A DNA stretch of 64,000 nucleotides from Chryseobacterium paludis (GCF_025403485.1 NZ_CP099966.1:1116001-1180000), one strand, 5' to 3'. Counted from the first letter of the stretch, positions 52,004-61,188 are shown. Numbers and translations are program-made. Notes: generated by a model from the sequence alone, not told the origin.

Positions 52004-52405
52004 ATGAATATCACTTATTCTGAAGCAACAATTGCAATAAATGCATCCATAGAAAAAGCAAAATCTTTACATATTCCTGTAAGCCTTGCCGTAGTAGATA
52101 CAGGAGGACATTTGGTCGCATTTGCAAGATTGGACAGCGTTTATGGCGTCATCGATTTTGCTATTAAAAAAGCCCGAACTGCAGTAATGTTCGGTGTCGA
52201 CAGTGATACAATGGGCACTATTGTTTCAGGTGCTGACATTCATGGATATGGTATGTTAAATTCTAACGACGGACTTTTAACAATAGCAGGTGGCGTGGTT
52301 ATTAAAAATAAAGAGGGAAAAATAATAGGAGCTATTGCCTCTTCCGGAGGTTCGCCGGAACAGGATAGGGAAATAGCAAACAAAGGGGCTGCTGGTATTT
52401 TTTAA
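52004..52405 (+). CDS. GlcG/HbpS-family heme-binding-like protein
   Basis: The 133-residue protein matches the GlcG/HbpS fold: IEKAKSLHIPVSLAVVDTGGHLVAFARLDSVYGVIDFAIKKARTAVMFGVDS and a C-terminal GGVVIKNKEGKIIGAIASSGGSPEQDREIANKGA. Relatives bind heme or act in uncharacterised redox roles. There is no signal peptide. It sits between an SDR and an AraC gene on the same strand, suggesting a shared response. Confidence 0.86.
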   Translation: MNITYSEATIAINASIEKAKSLHIPVSLAVVDTGGHLVAFARLDSVYGVIDFAIKKARTAVMFGVDSDTMGTIVSGADIHGYGMLNSNDGLLTIAGGVVIKNKEGKIIGAIASSGGSPEQDREIANKGAAGIF

Positions 52406-52423
52406 ATTTCAGATATTTGTATT

Positions 52424-53227
52424 ATGACAAAAAGTTCTGAAATAATATTTGATCGATTGGTATACTCTTGTGCTTTTGAAAAATACAGGGGAATGGAAGA
52501 ATTTATTCCAGATCATTTTTTAGGATTCCAATTATCTGGTGAGACTCATGCTTTTCATGATCAGGGCAAGACTATTATTAAAGAAAACACAGTCGTTCTG
52601 GTCAGAAAAAATCAACTTGTAAGAACTATAAAACATCCTTCTAAAGAAACCCAGTATCAATTTATTTCAATTACTCTGGATAAAAATACACTTCAGCAAT
52701 ATGCAGCAGAAAACAAAATTATTGTTGATAACGAATTTAAGAATAAACAAAAATTCTTTTTTGAGTCGGATGATTTTTTTACGAAGTATTTTGTTTCTCT
52801 GATTCCCTATATTGATAAAACTAAAAATGCAAGCTCAAAACTAGCTTCGTTAAAAGTAAAGGAAGCAATTGAGCTTCTTTTACAAAGTAATCCTGATTTT
52901 AAGAATTTGCTTTTTGATTTTTCTGAGCCTTATAAAACTGATTTAAAAGAATTCATGAATCAGAATTTTATTTTCAACTTACCTGTCGAAGCTTTTGCAA
53001 AATTAACAGGCCGCAGTCTATCTGGTTTTAAGCGTGATTTTCAAAAAGCATTCAGCATACCTCCCCAAAAATGGCTTAAAGAAAAACGATTGGAAGAAGC
53101 CTATTATTTAATTAAACATCAAAATAAAAAACCCACTGATATTTATCTTGATCTTGGGTTTGAGAATTTGTCGCATTTCTATTATTCGTTTAAAAAGAAA
53201 TTTGGAGTAACAACCACTGAAGTCTGA
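52424..53227 (+). CDS. AraC-family transcriptional regulator
   Basis: The 267-residue regulator has an N-terminal cupin-like region (FIPDHFLGFQLSGETHAFHDQGKTIIKENTVVLVRKNQLV) and an AraC HTH (NLPVEAFAKLTGRSLSGFKRDFQKAFSIPPQKWLKEKRLEEAYYLIKHQNKKPTDIYLDLGFENLSHFYYSFKKKFGV). It starts 19 bases after the GlcG-like gene, suggesting an operon. It could be activated by the substrate of the nearby SDR. Confidence 0.88.
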   Translation: MTKSSEIIFDRLVYSCAFEKYRGMEEFIPDHFLGFQLSGETHAFHDQGKTIIKENTVVLVRKNQLVRTIKHPSKETQYQFISITLDKNTLQQYAAENKIIVDNEFKNKQKFFFESDDFFTKYFVSLIPYIDKTKNASSKLASLKVKEAIELLLQSNPDFKNLLFDFSEPYKTDLKEFMNQNFIFNLPVEAFAKLTGRSLSGFKRDFQKAFSIPPQKWLKEKRLEEAYYLIKHQNKKPTDIYLDLGFENLSHFYYSFKKKFGVTTTEV

Positions 53228-53255
53228 TTAGAATTAATTTATCAATTGTATTATA

Positions 53256-53759
53256 ATGGATTTTATTCAACAGTTTAGTAATTGGACTAAAGGAGACTTA
53301 ATTCAGGCTAAACTGATGATAGCCGGTATTATTATTTTTTGTGTTCCTCTTATTTTTTATTCAACTAAAACAAGTGATGTCTTTTTTAAAGGGCTTATTA
53401 TCCCTTTAAGTATTTTATCATTAATGCTTTTAAGTTATGGAGGCTATCTTTTGGTAACCAAAGGTAAAGAGATACAAAGGGTTGAAAAAGAATATTCAAA
53501 AAATCATCAGCTGACTCTTACGAAAGAATACATCAAAGCGAAAAAAGATAGTAAGAGTTATGTCATTTTTAAAACAATTTGGGTTTCTCTATTCATACTT
53601 TCCATATTTCTTTATTTACTTTTTGACAGCTGCTACATGAAGGGTCTCTCATTTGGCTTTATTATTCTATTCCTGGTTCTGTTTATGACAGATACTTTCT
53701 TTCATGCAAGGTCAAAAACGTATCTTTCTTTTATACAAGAATCTAGCAGAATAAATTAG
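53256..53759 (+). CDS. Four-helix membrane protein of unknown function
   Basis: The 167-residue protein has two N-terminal TM helices (LMIAGIIIFCVPLIFYST, FKGLIIPLSILSLMLLSYGGYLL), a charged loop (residues about 70-100) and two C-terminal helices. It is not recognised. The start is 29 bases after the AraC gene, so the two may be co-transcribed. Nothing in the sequence suggests an enzyme. Confidence 0.7.
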   Translation: MDFIQQFSNWTKGDLIQAKLMIAGIIIFCVPLIFYSTKTSDVFFKGLIIPLSILSLMLLSYGGYLLVTKGKEIQRVEKEYSKNHQLTLTKEYIKAKKDSKSYVIFKTIWVSLFILSIFLYLLFDSCYMKGLSFGFIILFLVLFMTDTFFHARSKTYLSFIQESSRIN

Positions 53760-53761
53760 TT

Positions 53762-53791
53762 AAAAAAAGATGAGCTGCAATAAACAGCTCA
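53762..53791 (-). terminator. Terminator of the AraC gene at 53821
   Basis: TGAGCTG and CAGCTCA pair perfectly over 7 bases around a seven-base loop. On the minus strand a T run follows (A run 53762-53768). Confidence 0.7.
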
Positions 53792-53820
53792 CCTTGTATA
53801 TGGTCATTTCGTAAATGCTT

Positions 53821-54735
53821 TTACGAGAAAAATTTTCTGAATTCCAAAGGGGATTGGGTTGTTTTTTGTTTGAAAAGTTTACTAAATGATTGTGGATGTT
53901 CAAAACCAAGTTCATAAGCAATTTCACTAACAGACAAATTCGTGGTACTCAACCGCTCTTTAGCATATTCAATAAGTCTGTTCTGGATATGCTGTTGGGT
54001 GTTCTGCTGCGTATGAATCCGTAATAAGCTTCCAAGGTAATTGGGGGATATATTCATTTCTTCAGCAATAGCTTTTACCGTAGGCAAACCATTTTCCGGG
54101 ATATGCCCATTATTGAAATACCGGGATAAGGTCTCTTCAAATCGTTCAAGAATCTCATGATTGGATTTTTTCCTGGTTAGAAACTGTCGCTCATAAAATC
54201 GTTCGGAATAGATAAGCAATAATTCTAATTGGGCAATTATCAATTCCTGACTGAACTTATCGATGTTGGATTGATATTCCTTTTCAATGTTTTTTAGAAT
54301 TTCAGCGATTGCATTTTCTTCTTTTTCTGACAAAAAAAGAGCTTCATTTACTGAATATTGAAAGAACTCGTACGATTTTATCTTTTTTGCCAGTGAAGTA
54401 TTCCATAGAAAATCAGGATGTATAAGAAGTATCCAGCCCGTTGGCTCTACTTTTACATTTTGATTGATCTCTACTTTTAAAAACTGAAGTGGAGAAACAA
54501 ATGACAGAACCCCCGAATCAAAATCATACTGTTGCTGGCCATAGTTGAATTTGGCATTAACATTCCTTTTTAAGCCTACAGAATAGAAATTCTGAATCCA
54601 TTTCATTTCATTATCATCTATAGGATAAGAAACCTTACTGTAATCAATCAGGCTGATCAATGGATGTTCAGGACCAGGTAGATTACAAAAGTTATGAAAC
54701 TCGGAAATCGAATTAAAGCGAAACATCTTTTCCAT
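53821..54735 (-). CDS. AraC-family transcriptional regulator (last gene of SDR operon)
   Basis: The 304-residue regulator has an N-terminal AraC-binding region (PLISLIDYSKVSYPIDDNEMKWIQNFYSVGLKRN.. YDFDSGVLSFVSPLQFLKVE) and a C-terminal HTH (GLPTVKAIAEEMNISPNYLGSLLRIHTQQNTQQHIQNRLIEYAKERLSTTNLSVSEIAYELGFEHPQSFSKLFKQKTTQSPLEF). It is third of three minus-strand genes: SDR, Atu4866-like, AraC. It may regulate its own operon. Confidence 0.88.
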   Translation of the reverse strand: MEKMFRFNSISEFHNFCNLPGPEHPLISLIDYSKVSYPIDDNEMKWIQNFYSVGLKRNVNAKFNYGQQQYDFDSGVLSFVSPLQFLKVEINQNVKVEPTGWILLIHPDFLWNTSLAKKIKSYEFFQYSVNEALFLSEKEENAIAEILKNIEKEYQSNIDKFSQELIIAQLELLLIYSERFYERQFLTRKKSNHEILERFEETLSRYFNNGHIPENGLPTVKAIAEEMNISPNYLGSLLRIHTQQNTQQHIQNRLIEYAKERLSTTNLSVSEIAYELGFEHPQSFSKLFKQKTTQSPLEFRKFFS

Positions 54736-54752
54736 CGTGCTAATTTAGTAAA

Positions 54753-55007
54753 TCAATTTTCTTTATAAAAAACCATACCACCGTGGTATAATATCCCATC
54801 TTTAAAGTCGCCGTCTGCGGTAAATCCAGTATCATCTTTATAATCAATATGATCTCCTGAAACCCAATAACTTCCCTGGTAGGCACTTTCACGCGAACCA
54901 CGGGCTTCGTCGTATCGATTGTCGGGTAATAATTCATGGCGGATGTGACCGTCTTTGGTTACCCACATTCCGATATATTCTTTTGTTTCTTCTATCGTAT
55001 TGTTCAT
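54753..55007 (-). CDS. Atu4866-domain small protein
   Basis: The 84-residue protein matches the Atu4866 fold: EYIGMWVTKDGHIRHELLPDNRYDEARGSRESAYQGSYWVSGDHIDYKDDTGFTADGDFKDGILYHGGMVFY. The family is a small beta-barrel of unknown function found next to oxidoreductases and regulators. It lies nine bases after the SDR stop and is followed by the AraC gene, so it is likely translated as part of the operon. Confidence 0.83.
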   Translation of the reverse strand: MNNTIEETKEYIGMWVTKDGHIRHELLPDNRYDEARGSRESAYQGSYWVSGDHIDYKDDTGFTADGDFKDGILYHGGMVFYKEN

Positions 55008-55016
55008 AGGTACTTT

Positions 55017-55868
55017 TTATGAAAGTTCAGTATAAGCTGTAGATAGGGTATAATTTTTCCATTTTTCAGCATCTTGGGTTAGGATATCGATTTTATTTTT
55101 AAGTAAATCAATCGTTTCATTTCCTAATAACAAATGTACAGGTGGATGCTCTTCTTTACTCATCGCAATGAGAACTTCTGCTCCTTTTTCTGGATCATTC
55201 ATCTGATTTCCATTAATGGTATCAAGATGCAGTTGCTGAGATTCACGTGCCATTTTGTAATCTTCGATAGCATTTTCAGGAGTTCTGATTGATCCTTTTG
55301 TAAGAAATTCTGTACGAAAATATCCAGGATATACAACAGTAGCTTTTACGCCAAATTCTTTAACTTCCTCTGCCAGTGCTTCTGTAAATCCTGCCATAGC
55401 AAACTTGGTGGAACAATAGATCCCCCAACCTGCAAAACCTCCGGAGAAACCTGCTACTGAAGAAATATTAAATATATTTCCTGATCTCTGATTTCGTAAA
55501 TAAGGCATTACATTTCTGACAACATTTAATGCTCCAAATACATTAACATCAAAATTTTCACGTGATTCCTCATCAGAAAGCTCTTCTAAAGAACCAACCT
55601 GCGCATATCCGGCATTGTTTACAATAACATCAAGTTGTCCAAAATGAGCTATACTTTTTTCAACAGCCTCCTTAACACTTGAATTCTCTTTCAAATTGAC
55701 TTCCAGGGGTAAAAATGTTTCAGATGCACTACCAATCTCTTTAATCAGAGAATCCGCATTTCTACTCGTTGCTGCTACACGATATCCTTCGGCTAGTAAT
55801 TTTTTAACTAAATTAAGTCCCAATCCTTTAGAGGCACCAGTAACGAACCATACTTTTTTTGTTTCCAT
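55017..55868 (-). CDS. Short-chain dehydrogenase/reductase
   Basis: The 283-residue SDR has VWFVTGASKGLGLNLVKKLLAEGYRVAATSRN (cofactor motif TGxxxGxG with a following arginine that favours NADP), NNAGYAQVG, the catalytic serine in NISSVAGFSGG, and YCSTKFAM (YxxxK). It is close to the SDR group with Atu4866 and AraC neighbours. A -7 box lies about 75 bases upstream. Substrate unknown. Confidence 0.88.
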   Translation of the reverse strand: METKKVWFVTGASKGLGLNLVKKLLAEGYRVAATSRNADSLIKEIGSASETFLPLEVNLKENSSVKEAVEKSIAHFGQLDVIVNNAGYAQVGSLEELSDEESRENFDVNVFGALNVVRNVMPYLRNQRSGNIFNISSVAGFSGGFAGWGIYCSTKFAMAGFTEALAEEVKEFGVKATVVYPGYFRTEFLTKGSIRTPENAIEDYKMARESQQLHLDTINGNQMNDPEKGAEVLIAMSKEEHPPVHLLLGNETIDLLKNKIDILTQDAEKWKNYTLSTAYTELS

Positions 55869-55942
55869 TTTCTTTATTTTTTGATCTTAATTGATGATAC
55901 AAAGATCATAAGGAAAACAAAATTCTACTTAACTGAATCCAC

Positions 55943-55950
55943 CAAAGGTA
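55943..55950 (-). promoter_or_regulatory. Putative -7 box of the SDR operon
   Basis: On the minus strand the site reads TACCTTTG (TAnnTTTG), 74 bases before the start codon. Confidence 0.4.
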
Positions 55951-56081
55951 TAACCAAATCGTGGATGGCTTGATTTTCTGATGGCTTCAAAACCAATTTC
56001 ATTGTTTGTATTTGTTAAGTTCTCTTTTTATGCATACAAAAGTGCATATATATAGTATCTTTTATGATTGGATTTGGAGCA

Positions 56082-56537
56082 TTATTTTTCAAAATCATAA
56101 AAATTAATCCCAACTTCATCATCTTTAACTTTTACCATTTTTGTGTTCAAAGGATAAAAAATAAATTCTCCTGCACCGCGGATCTTTGCATCCAAGAGAT
56201 GTCCTGCCAAAGCGGTATAGTCCTGTCTTCCCAACGTGATATGCAAATGGAGTAGTGGTTTATCATCCATTACTGAAACATTTCCTGAAATATTAGAGGC
56301 CTCCATTTGTTCATTGAAAGTCTTATCGACATAATTTTTTGTCGAAGGAACAAAAAACCGAAGTGTTGCCTCGCTTACTGCACCTATTCCTGTTATCTCT
56401 CCGGACTGTATTTTTTGAACCTTAACAAAGTCCGTCAATGCTTCTACAATACCTGACCTGTCTTTTACACTTACAATATAGATCTCATCTACTTTTTTAG
56501 CAGTCCAAAGAGTTCCTTTAAAAATATCCGTGTTCAT
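56082..56537 (-). CDS. PPC/DUF296 domain protein
   Basis: The 151-residue protein is a PPC (DUF296) domain: GIVEALTDFVKVQKIQSGEITGIGAVSEATLRFFVPSTK, then PLLHLHITLGRQDYTALAGHLLDAKIRGAGEFIFYPL, where three conserved histidines (two in HLH and one in GHL) probably coordinate a metal. Prokaryotic members are called DNA-binding, but the function is not settled. It is followed upstream by an NAD(P)-binding oxidoreductase, the next gene of the same strand. Compare the variant at 42177. Confidence 0.84.
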   Translation of the reverse strand: MNTDIFKGTLWTAKKVDEIYIVSVKDRSGIVEALTDFVKVQKIQSGEITGIGAVSEATLRFFVPSTKNYVDKTFNEQMEASNISGNVSVMDDKPLLHLHITLGRQDYTALAGHLLDAKIRGAGEFIFYPLNTKMVKVKDDEVGINFYDFEK

Positions 56538-56555
56538 ACCATGTTTTTATAATGA

Positions 56556-57401
56556 TTATTTTTTCAGATAATTGATAATACCGATCACATCATCTTTTCC
56601 AAATCCCGCATCATGAGCCGACTGGTAGGTATCAATTAATGTTTTTGATAATGGATAATCAGCTCCCGCTTTTTTGGCGAGAAGAATATCTTTTAACATA
56701 AGATCTAATGCAAATGCCGGTTCATAGTTATCATTCACCAGTAGTGGTGTTTTAACTTTTGTAGCACCACTACCACTTGCGCTCTCATTAATAATGTCCA
56801 GCATATCTTTACGTTCTATTCCTAGCTTATCCGAAAATAAAACAGTCTCAGCAAGTCCTTGATATAGGGTAGATATGAAATAGTTTACTGATAATTTTGC
56901 AGCAATTCCTTTTCCATTCTCTCCCAAATGCTTGATGGTTTTTCCAAGCTTTTGTAAATAAGGTTGTGCACGCTCTACATCTTTTTCTTCGCCACCTACC
57001 ATAATAATCAGGGTACCATCAGCAGCAGGTTTTGTACTTCCGGCAACAGGAGCATCAATAAATCCGGCTTCTTTTATTTTAACAGCGGAAGAAATATCAT
57101 TACTTGCCTCAGGAGAAATAGTACTCATATCAACGAACAGTTTACCATGAATATCTACTGATAGTATTTCTTCATATACTGCTCTTACTGCATCATCATT
57201 GGTCAGCATTGTAAAAATAACATCACTGTTTTTAATCACATCTGAAACCTTACTGTAAACTGTTGATTTTTCTTTAAAGTCTTCCGCTTTTTCAATTGTT
57301 CTGTTATAAACAGATAGCGGAAATCCCGCTTTTTCCAGATTTTTGGCCATTGGATTTCCCATATTTCCTAATCCAATAAACCCTAATTTTGTATTTTCCA
57401 T
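56556..57401 (-). CDS. NAD(P)-dependent beta-hydroxyacid dehydrogenase family oxidoreductase
   Basis: The 281-residue protein matches 3-hydroxyisobutyrate dehydrogenase and glyoxylate reductase: LGFIGLGNMGNPMAKNLEKAGFPLSVYNRTIEKA, then FIDAPVAGSTKPAADGTLIIMVGG and the catalytic lysine in AKLSVNYFIS. Acts on small beta-hydroxy acids or aldehydes. The family usually has KLxNN, and here the asparagine is KLSVNYF, a mild change. Adjacent to the PPC gene. Confidence 0.86.
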   Translation of the reverse strand: MENTKLGFIGLGNMGNPMAKNLEKAGFPLSVYNRTIEKAEDFKEKSTVYSKVSDVIKNSDVIFTMLTNDDAVRAVYEEILSVDIHGKLFVDMSTISPEASNDISSAVKIKEAGFIDAPVAGSTKPAADGTLIIMVGGEEKDVERAQPYLQKLGKTIKHLGENGKGIAAKLSVNYFISTLYQGLAETVLFSDKLGIERKDMLDIINESASGSGATKVKTPLLVNDNYEPAFALDLMLKDILLAKKAGADYPLSKTLIDTYQSAHDAGFGKDDVIGIINYLKK

Positions 57402-57489
57402 AGCTTTTATAATATTAATGATAATGAGAGTAAAGAGTAAAGAGAAAAGACTATTATGGTCGATAATTTCAACTTTTAATCTTTAGTTT

Positions 57490-58473
57490 TTAAAAAGTAT
57501 TTACCAGATCATCGATTGTTTTCAGTTCTTCTTTGCTTAAATTAATATGAATTGCATTTGCATTTTGAACAGCTTGTTCCACATTTCTGGCTCCTGCTAA
57601 GGCGATAGTGATTCCAGGTCTTTCAATAGTCCATCTTAAAACCAACTGACTCAAACTTGCATTATGCTGTTCTGCAATAGGTTTAATTTTATCTAAAAAG
57701 ACATTTGTTTTTTCAACAAATTGGGGTTGAAAATGAGGTAAACTAGCTCTATGATCACCGGGTTTAAACTCATAACCGGAATGTATTTCCCCTGTTAGCA
57801 ATCCTCTTTCTAATGGGCTGTAAGCCAACACAGACTTGTTGTGATCTATGCAGTAAGAAACTGTTTCGCTTTCAACGGTGCGGTTGACCATATTGAATGG
57901 AATTTGGTTAGAAACCAAAGGAAGCGTTCTTTCGGCTTGCTGTATCTGTGATGCAGTATAATTACAAACTCCTGCAAAACGCACTTTTCCCTGTTCTATT
58001 AATTTTAAAACAGCCTCAAAAGTTTCATCGATGGGAGTGGTAGAATCTGGCCAGTGAATTTGATACAGATCAATATAATCAGTTCCTAATCTCTTTAAGC
58101 TTTGTTCACATTCATAAATAATGCTTTCTTTTCCCGCATATTTATAAACTTCGATCGCATTTCCATTATGATCATAGCTTTTCATTGCAAAATCTCCTTT
58201 CTCCAAATCCCAACGCATCCCGAATTTTGTGAGAATTTGAACTTTATCACGAGAAAATCCTTTAATAGCCTCTCCAACAATTTCCTCACTGGCTCCCTGT
58301 CCATAAATTGGGGCAGTATCAATAGAAGTCACTCCAACATCATGAGACGCTTTAATTGCTTCAACAGCTTCCTTTCGATCTTTGCTCTTCCACATCCAAC
58401 CTCCAGTAGCCCAAGCTCTAAGCGTGATCGCTGAGACTTCCAGTTCACTGCATCCTAATTTTCTGTAATTCAT
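57490..58473 (-). CDS. Aldo/keto reductase
   Basis: The 327-residue TIM-barrel NADP enzyme begins MNYRKLGCSELEVSAITLRAWATGGW and shows the AKR tetrad: D and Y in TSIDTAPIYGQGASE, K in ILTKFG and H in LYQIHWPD. C-terminal phosphate-binding motif LAGARNVEQA. Substrate unknown. MNYRKLG at 58473 was preferred over a frame with an extra 31 residues. Confidence 0.9.
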   Translation of the reverse strand: MNYRKLGCSELEVSAITLRAWATGGWMWKSKDRKEAVEAIKASHDVGVTSIDTAPIYGQGASEEIVGEAIKGFSRDKVQILTKFGMRWDLEKGDFAMKSYDHNGNAIEVYKYAGKESIIYECEQSLKRLGTDYIDLYQIHWPDSTTPIDETFEAVLKLIEQGKVRFAGVCNYTASQIQQAERTLPLVSNQIPFNMVNRTVESETVSYCIDHNKSVLAYSPLERGLLTGEIHSGYEFKPGDHRASLPHFQPQFVEKTNVFLDKIKPIAEQHNASLSQLVLRWTIERPGITIALAGARNVEQAVQNANAIHINLSKEELKTIDDLVNTF

Positions 58474-58786
58474 ATTTTTTGTGTTAATGTATAATGTAAA
58501 AAGTATTGATGACAGACAGCAACTTATCATAAATTGACATCGATGATTTGTGTTAAAACTGCACATTTTGTACTCTGAAACTTTATCATTATTACATCAT
58601 ATAAATTTAGGGAAATATGTGGTTAAACAATATTTAAATCAGATCCTTTATTATTTAAATTCATTAATTAATATAAATATTACATATCAATCTTATGGTA
58701 GAAATAAGCTTAAATTTTTCATCTTGGAATTTTTTATAATCAGAAAACTTACGGAAATTTGCAGAAATGATAAAGCAGTAAGTAAA
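58474..58786. other. Divergent spacer between aldo/keto reductase and CatA-like gene
   Basis: AT-rich, gene-free with the chosen starts. An in-frame upstream extension of the CatA-like gene has no family support. No consensus -7 box was identified for either gene. Confidence 0.45.
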
Positions 58787-59413
58787 ATGAAGATCATCGA
58801 TGTTGAACAATGGAACAGAAAAGAACATTTTAATTTTTTTTCAAAAATGGCAAGTCCATATTTTGGTTTTACAACAGAAGTAGATTGTACTACGGCTTAT
58901 GATACGGTAAAAGCAAATGGCTATTCTTTTTTTGCCTATTACCTTCATAAATCAATGGCCGCAATAAATTCTGTGGATGAATTAAAAATGCGGATCGTAG
59001 ATGATCAGGTTGTTCTATTTGATGTCATCCACGCCGGAACCACCATTGCCCGAGCTGATGGAACCTTTGGTTTTTCATTTATTCCTTTTTCAGAACAATT
59101 TGAAACTTTTAATGCTGAACTTCAGGAAGAAGTTAAAGCGGTACAAAATTCTTCAGGGTTAAGATTGAGTACCGATACTGTGACTAAAGCTTTAATAAGA
59201 CATTCTACCATTCCGTGGAATACTTTCAGTGCTTTGCTACATCCTACTAATCTTGATCCAACAGAATCTATCCCCAAAATTACGTTTGGAAAATTTAGTA
59301 TCCGCGAGGGGAGAAAATACCTGCCTGTTTCTATTGAAGCACATCACGGTCTGGCTGATGGTCTTCATATTGCAAAATATCTGGAAGAATTTCAAAGACA
59401 GCTGGATCTTTAA
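58787..59413 (+). CDS. CatA-like O-acetyltransferase (chloramphenicol acetyltransferase family)
   Basis: The 208-residue protein follows the CAT fold: KIIDVEQWNRKEHFNFFSKMASPYFGFTTEVD, then FSFIPFSEQFETFNAELQEEV and the catalytic block SIEAHHGLADGLHIAKYLEEFQ, with HHxxxDG and the histidine. Chloramphenicol resistance is possible, but many members acetylate unknown substrates. MKIIDVEQW at 58787 was preferred over a frame that would add 79 residues of AT-rich low-similarity sequence. Followed by an MFS exporter. Confidence 0.85.
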   Translation: MKIIDVEQWNRKEHFNFFSKMASPYFGFTTEVDCTTAYDTVKANGYSFFAYYLHKSMAAINSVDELKMRIVDDQVVLFDVIHAGTTIARADGTFGFSFIPFSEQFETFNAELQEEVKAVQNSSGLRLSTDTVTKALIRHSTIPWNTFSALLHPTNLDPTESIPKITFGKFSIREGRKYLPVSIEAHHGLADGLHIAKYLEEFQRQLDL

Positions 59414-59436
59414 GAAATATTTTTCATATAAATAGG

Positions 59437-59444
59437 TATCTTTG
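59437..59444 (+). promoter_or_regulatory. Putative -7 box of the MFS gene at 59517
   Basis: TATCTTTG fits TAnnTTTG and would give a leader of about 65 bases. Confidence 0.4.
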
Positions 59445-59516
59445 TGTCTATCTAAAAGATATTCCATTCTTTAGTTCACTAATTTCTTTCATTAAATTTA
59501 AATTTAAAATTTTGCT

Positions 59517-60704
59517 ATGCAGACGAGCTCATCTCCTGGTATTTCACGTACTGTAATCTGGCTAATGGCTATTATTTCAGGACTGGTAGTTGCAAATAAT
59601 TATTATAACCAACCCTTACTGGCTCTTATTTCTGACGACCTGGATGTTTCTGAAAGTGCAGCAAGTAAAATTTCTGTACTTACTCAGGTAGGATATGCAT
59701 TAGGACTTTTACTAATTGTCCCTCTTGGGGATAAATTTCTACGTAAAAAACTGATACTGGCAGATCTTTTTCTGGTTTTCGGATCTCTTTTATGGATGAC
59801 TTTTGCCACTCATTTGTGGATGCTTTATGCTGCCAGTTTACTAATTGGGATGACTTCTGTAATTCCCCAGCTTTTTGTGCCTATCGCTGCTGAGCTCTCA
59901 TCTGATGAAGAGCGGTCTTCCAATATTGGAGTGGTGATGTCAGGTTTACTGATGGGCATTCTCTTATCACGTTTTGTAGGTGGAATTGTGGGTGAAATAT
60001 GGGGTTGGAGAGCCATGTTTGGCATTGCTGCGGGTGTAATGATCGTTGTCTGGATCGCGGTATATAAAATGCTTCCGGATCTGCTTCCTAATTTCAAAGG
60101 GACTTATAAAGAACTGATGCGCTCTGTATTTCACTTAGCCAGAACACAACCTGTTTTACAATTGGCCTCTTTCCGTGGAGCAATGGCTTTCGGTTCAATG
60201 TGTGCATTGTTTACATCTCTGGCTTTTCATATGGAAAAAGCTCCTTTTAATGCCGGTTCATCTGTTGTAGGAAGTTTCGGATTGGCAGGAGCCGTTGGAG
60301 CATTAGCTGCCGCTAAAGTTGGGAAATTTCAAAAATTTATGGATCTGAACAGGATCATCCTGTATTCATTACTTATCGTACTGGGAAGCTGGGCATTTAC
60401 ATATTTTGCAGGTGAAACCTATTGGGGATTGATTGTAGGTGTTATCCTTGTTGACCTTGGTGTTCAATCAAGCCATATTATGAATCAGACCAATTATTTT
60501 TTAATTAAAACCAATGCAGTCAACAGATTAAATACCGTTTATATGGTTTGTTATTTCATTGGTGGATCACTTGGAACCTGGCTGGCTTCCATTGCCTGGC
60601 ATTACGCACAGTGGAATGGAGTATGTTTTGTAGGGGCTAGTTTCGGACTTCTGGCTTTGATAGCCCACATATTATTTAATAAAAAAGTGACCAGTAATTC
60701 TTAA
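59517..60704 (+). CDS. MFS transporter
   Basis: The 395-residue protein has 12 hydrophobic helices, with an N-terminus VIWLMAIISGLVVANNYYNQPLLALISDDLDVSESAASKISVLTQVGYALGLLLIVPLGDKFLRKKLIL. That pattern (NYYNQPLL) marks a group of MFS exporters in many bacteria. Specificity unknown. Possibly transcribed independently of the CatA-like gene, since a -7 box lies in the 103-base spacer. Convergent with the HxlR gene. Confidence 0.9.
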   Translation: MQTSSSPGISRTVIWLMAIISGLVVANNYYNQPLLALISDDLDVSESAASKISVLTQVGYALGLLLIVPLGDKFLRKKLILADLFLVFGSLLWMTFATHLWMLYAASLLIGMTSVIPQLFVPIAAELSSDEERSSNIGVVMSGLLMGILLSRFVGGIVGEIWGWRAMFGIAAGVMIVVWIAVYKMLPDLLPNFKGTYKELMRSVFHLARTQPVLQLASFRGAMAFGSMCALFTSLAFHMEKAPFNAGSSVVGSFGLAGAVGALAAAKVGKFQKFMDLNRIILYSLLIVLGSWAFTYFAGETYWGLIVGVILVDLGVQSSHIMNQTNYFLIKTNAVNRLNTVYMVCYFIGGSLGTWLASIAWHYAQWNGVCFVGASFGLLALIAHILFNKKVTSNS

Positions 60705-60758
60705 TTGTGTCCGGTTAAAATACTATTTGTGATTTCCTTTAATTTTTAAGATCAGTTG

Positions 60759-61124
60759 TTAATGTCCGTTTTTTATTAATTTCCGGTGTTTCTCACCCCA
60801 TTTTTCCAACACTTCCCATATCGGGATCAGTTCTCTGGCAATATCTGTCAATTCGTAATCTACTCTTGTTGGAACTTCAGCATACACAGTTCTCTTGATA
60901 AGACTCTCTTTTTCCAGCTCTCTCAATTGTAGCGTCAGCATTCTTTCTGTGATTCCGCAAATTCGGTCGCGGACTTCACTGAAGCGCAATTTATTATCCT
61001 TTAATTGATTTAATATCAATAATTTCCATCTTCCTCCAATTTTACAAACTGCATACGACAGATCACATTCCTGTATGTATTTTCTATTGATGCTATTTGT
61101 CGAATTTTCTTTTATTTCCCCCAT
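60759..61124 (-). CDS. HxlR-family winged-helix regulator
   Basis: The 121-residue regulator has the HxlR signature: CDLSYAVCKIGGRWKLLILNQLKDNKLRFSEVRDRICGITERMLTLQLRELEKESLIKRTVYAEVPTRVDYELTDIARELIPIWEVLEKWGEKH. Cysteines near the start of the fold are typical for redox- or quinone-sensing members. The divergent esterase and MFS genes and a palindrome in between suggest that it controls them. Confidence 0.9.
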   Translation of the reverse strand: MGEIKENSTNSINRKYIQECDLSYAVCKIGGRWKLLILNQLKDNKLRFSEVRDRICGITERMLTLQLRELEKESLIKRTVYAEVPTRVDYELTDIARELIPIWEVLEKWGEKHRKLIKNGH

Positions 61125-61154
61125 GGCTTACAAATTTGTTAGTCCCATACAATT

Positions 61155-61168
61155 CACTGTATACAGTG
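61155..61168. promoter_or_regulatory. Candidate HxlR operator
   Basis: CACTGTATACAGTG is a perfect 14-bp palindrome 30 bases upstream of the HxlR start and in the -33 region of the divergent promoter whose -7 box is at 61189. Regulatory role is inferred. Confidence 0.5.
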
Positions 61169-61188
61169 CAAATGTAAGATTTGAAAAT

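Noticed and set aside
56029..56048. TATGCA...TGCATA inverted repeat near the PPC gene
   Set aside because: Only six-base arms in AT-rich DNA, easily found by chance, and no partner copy was seen.
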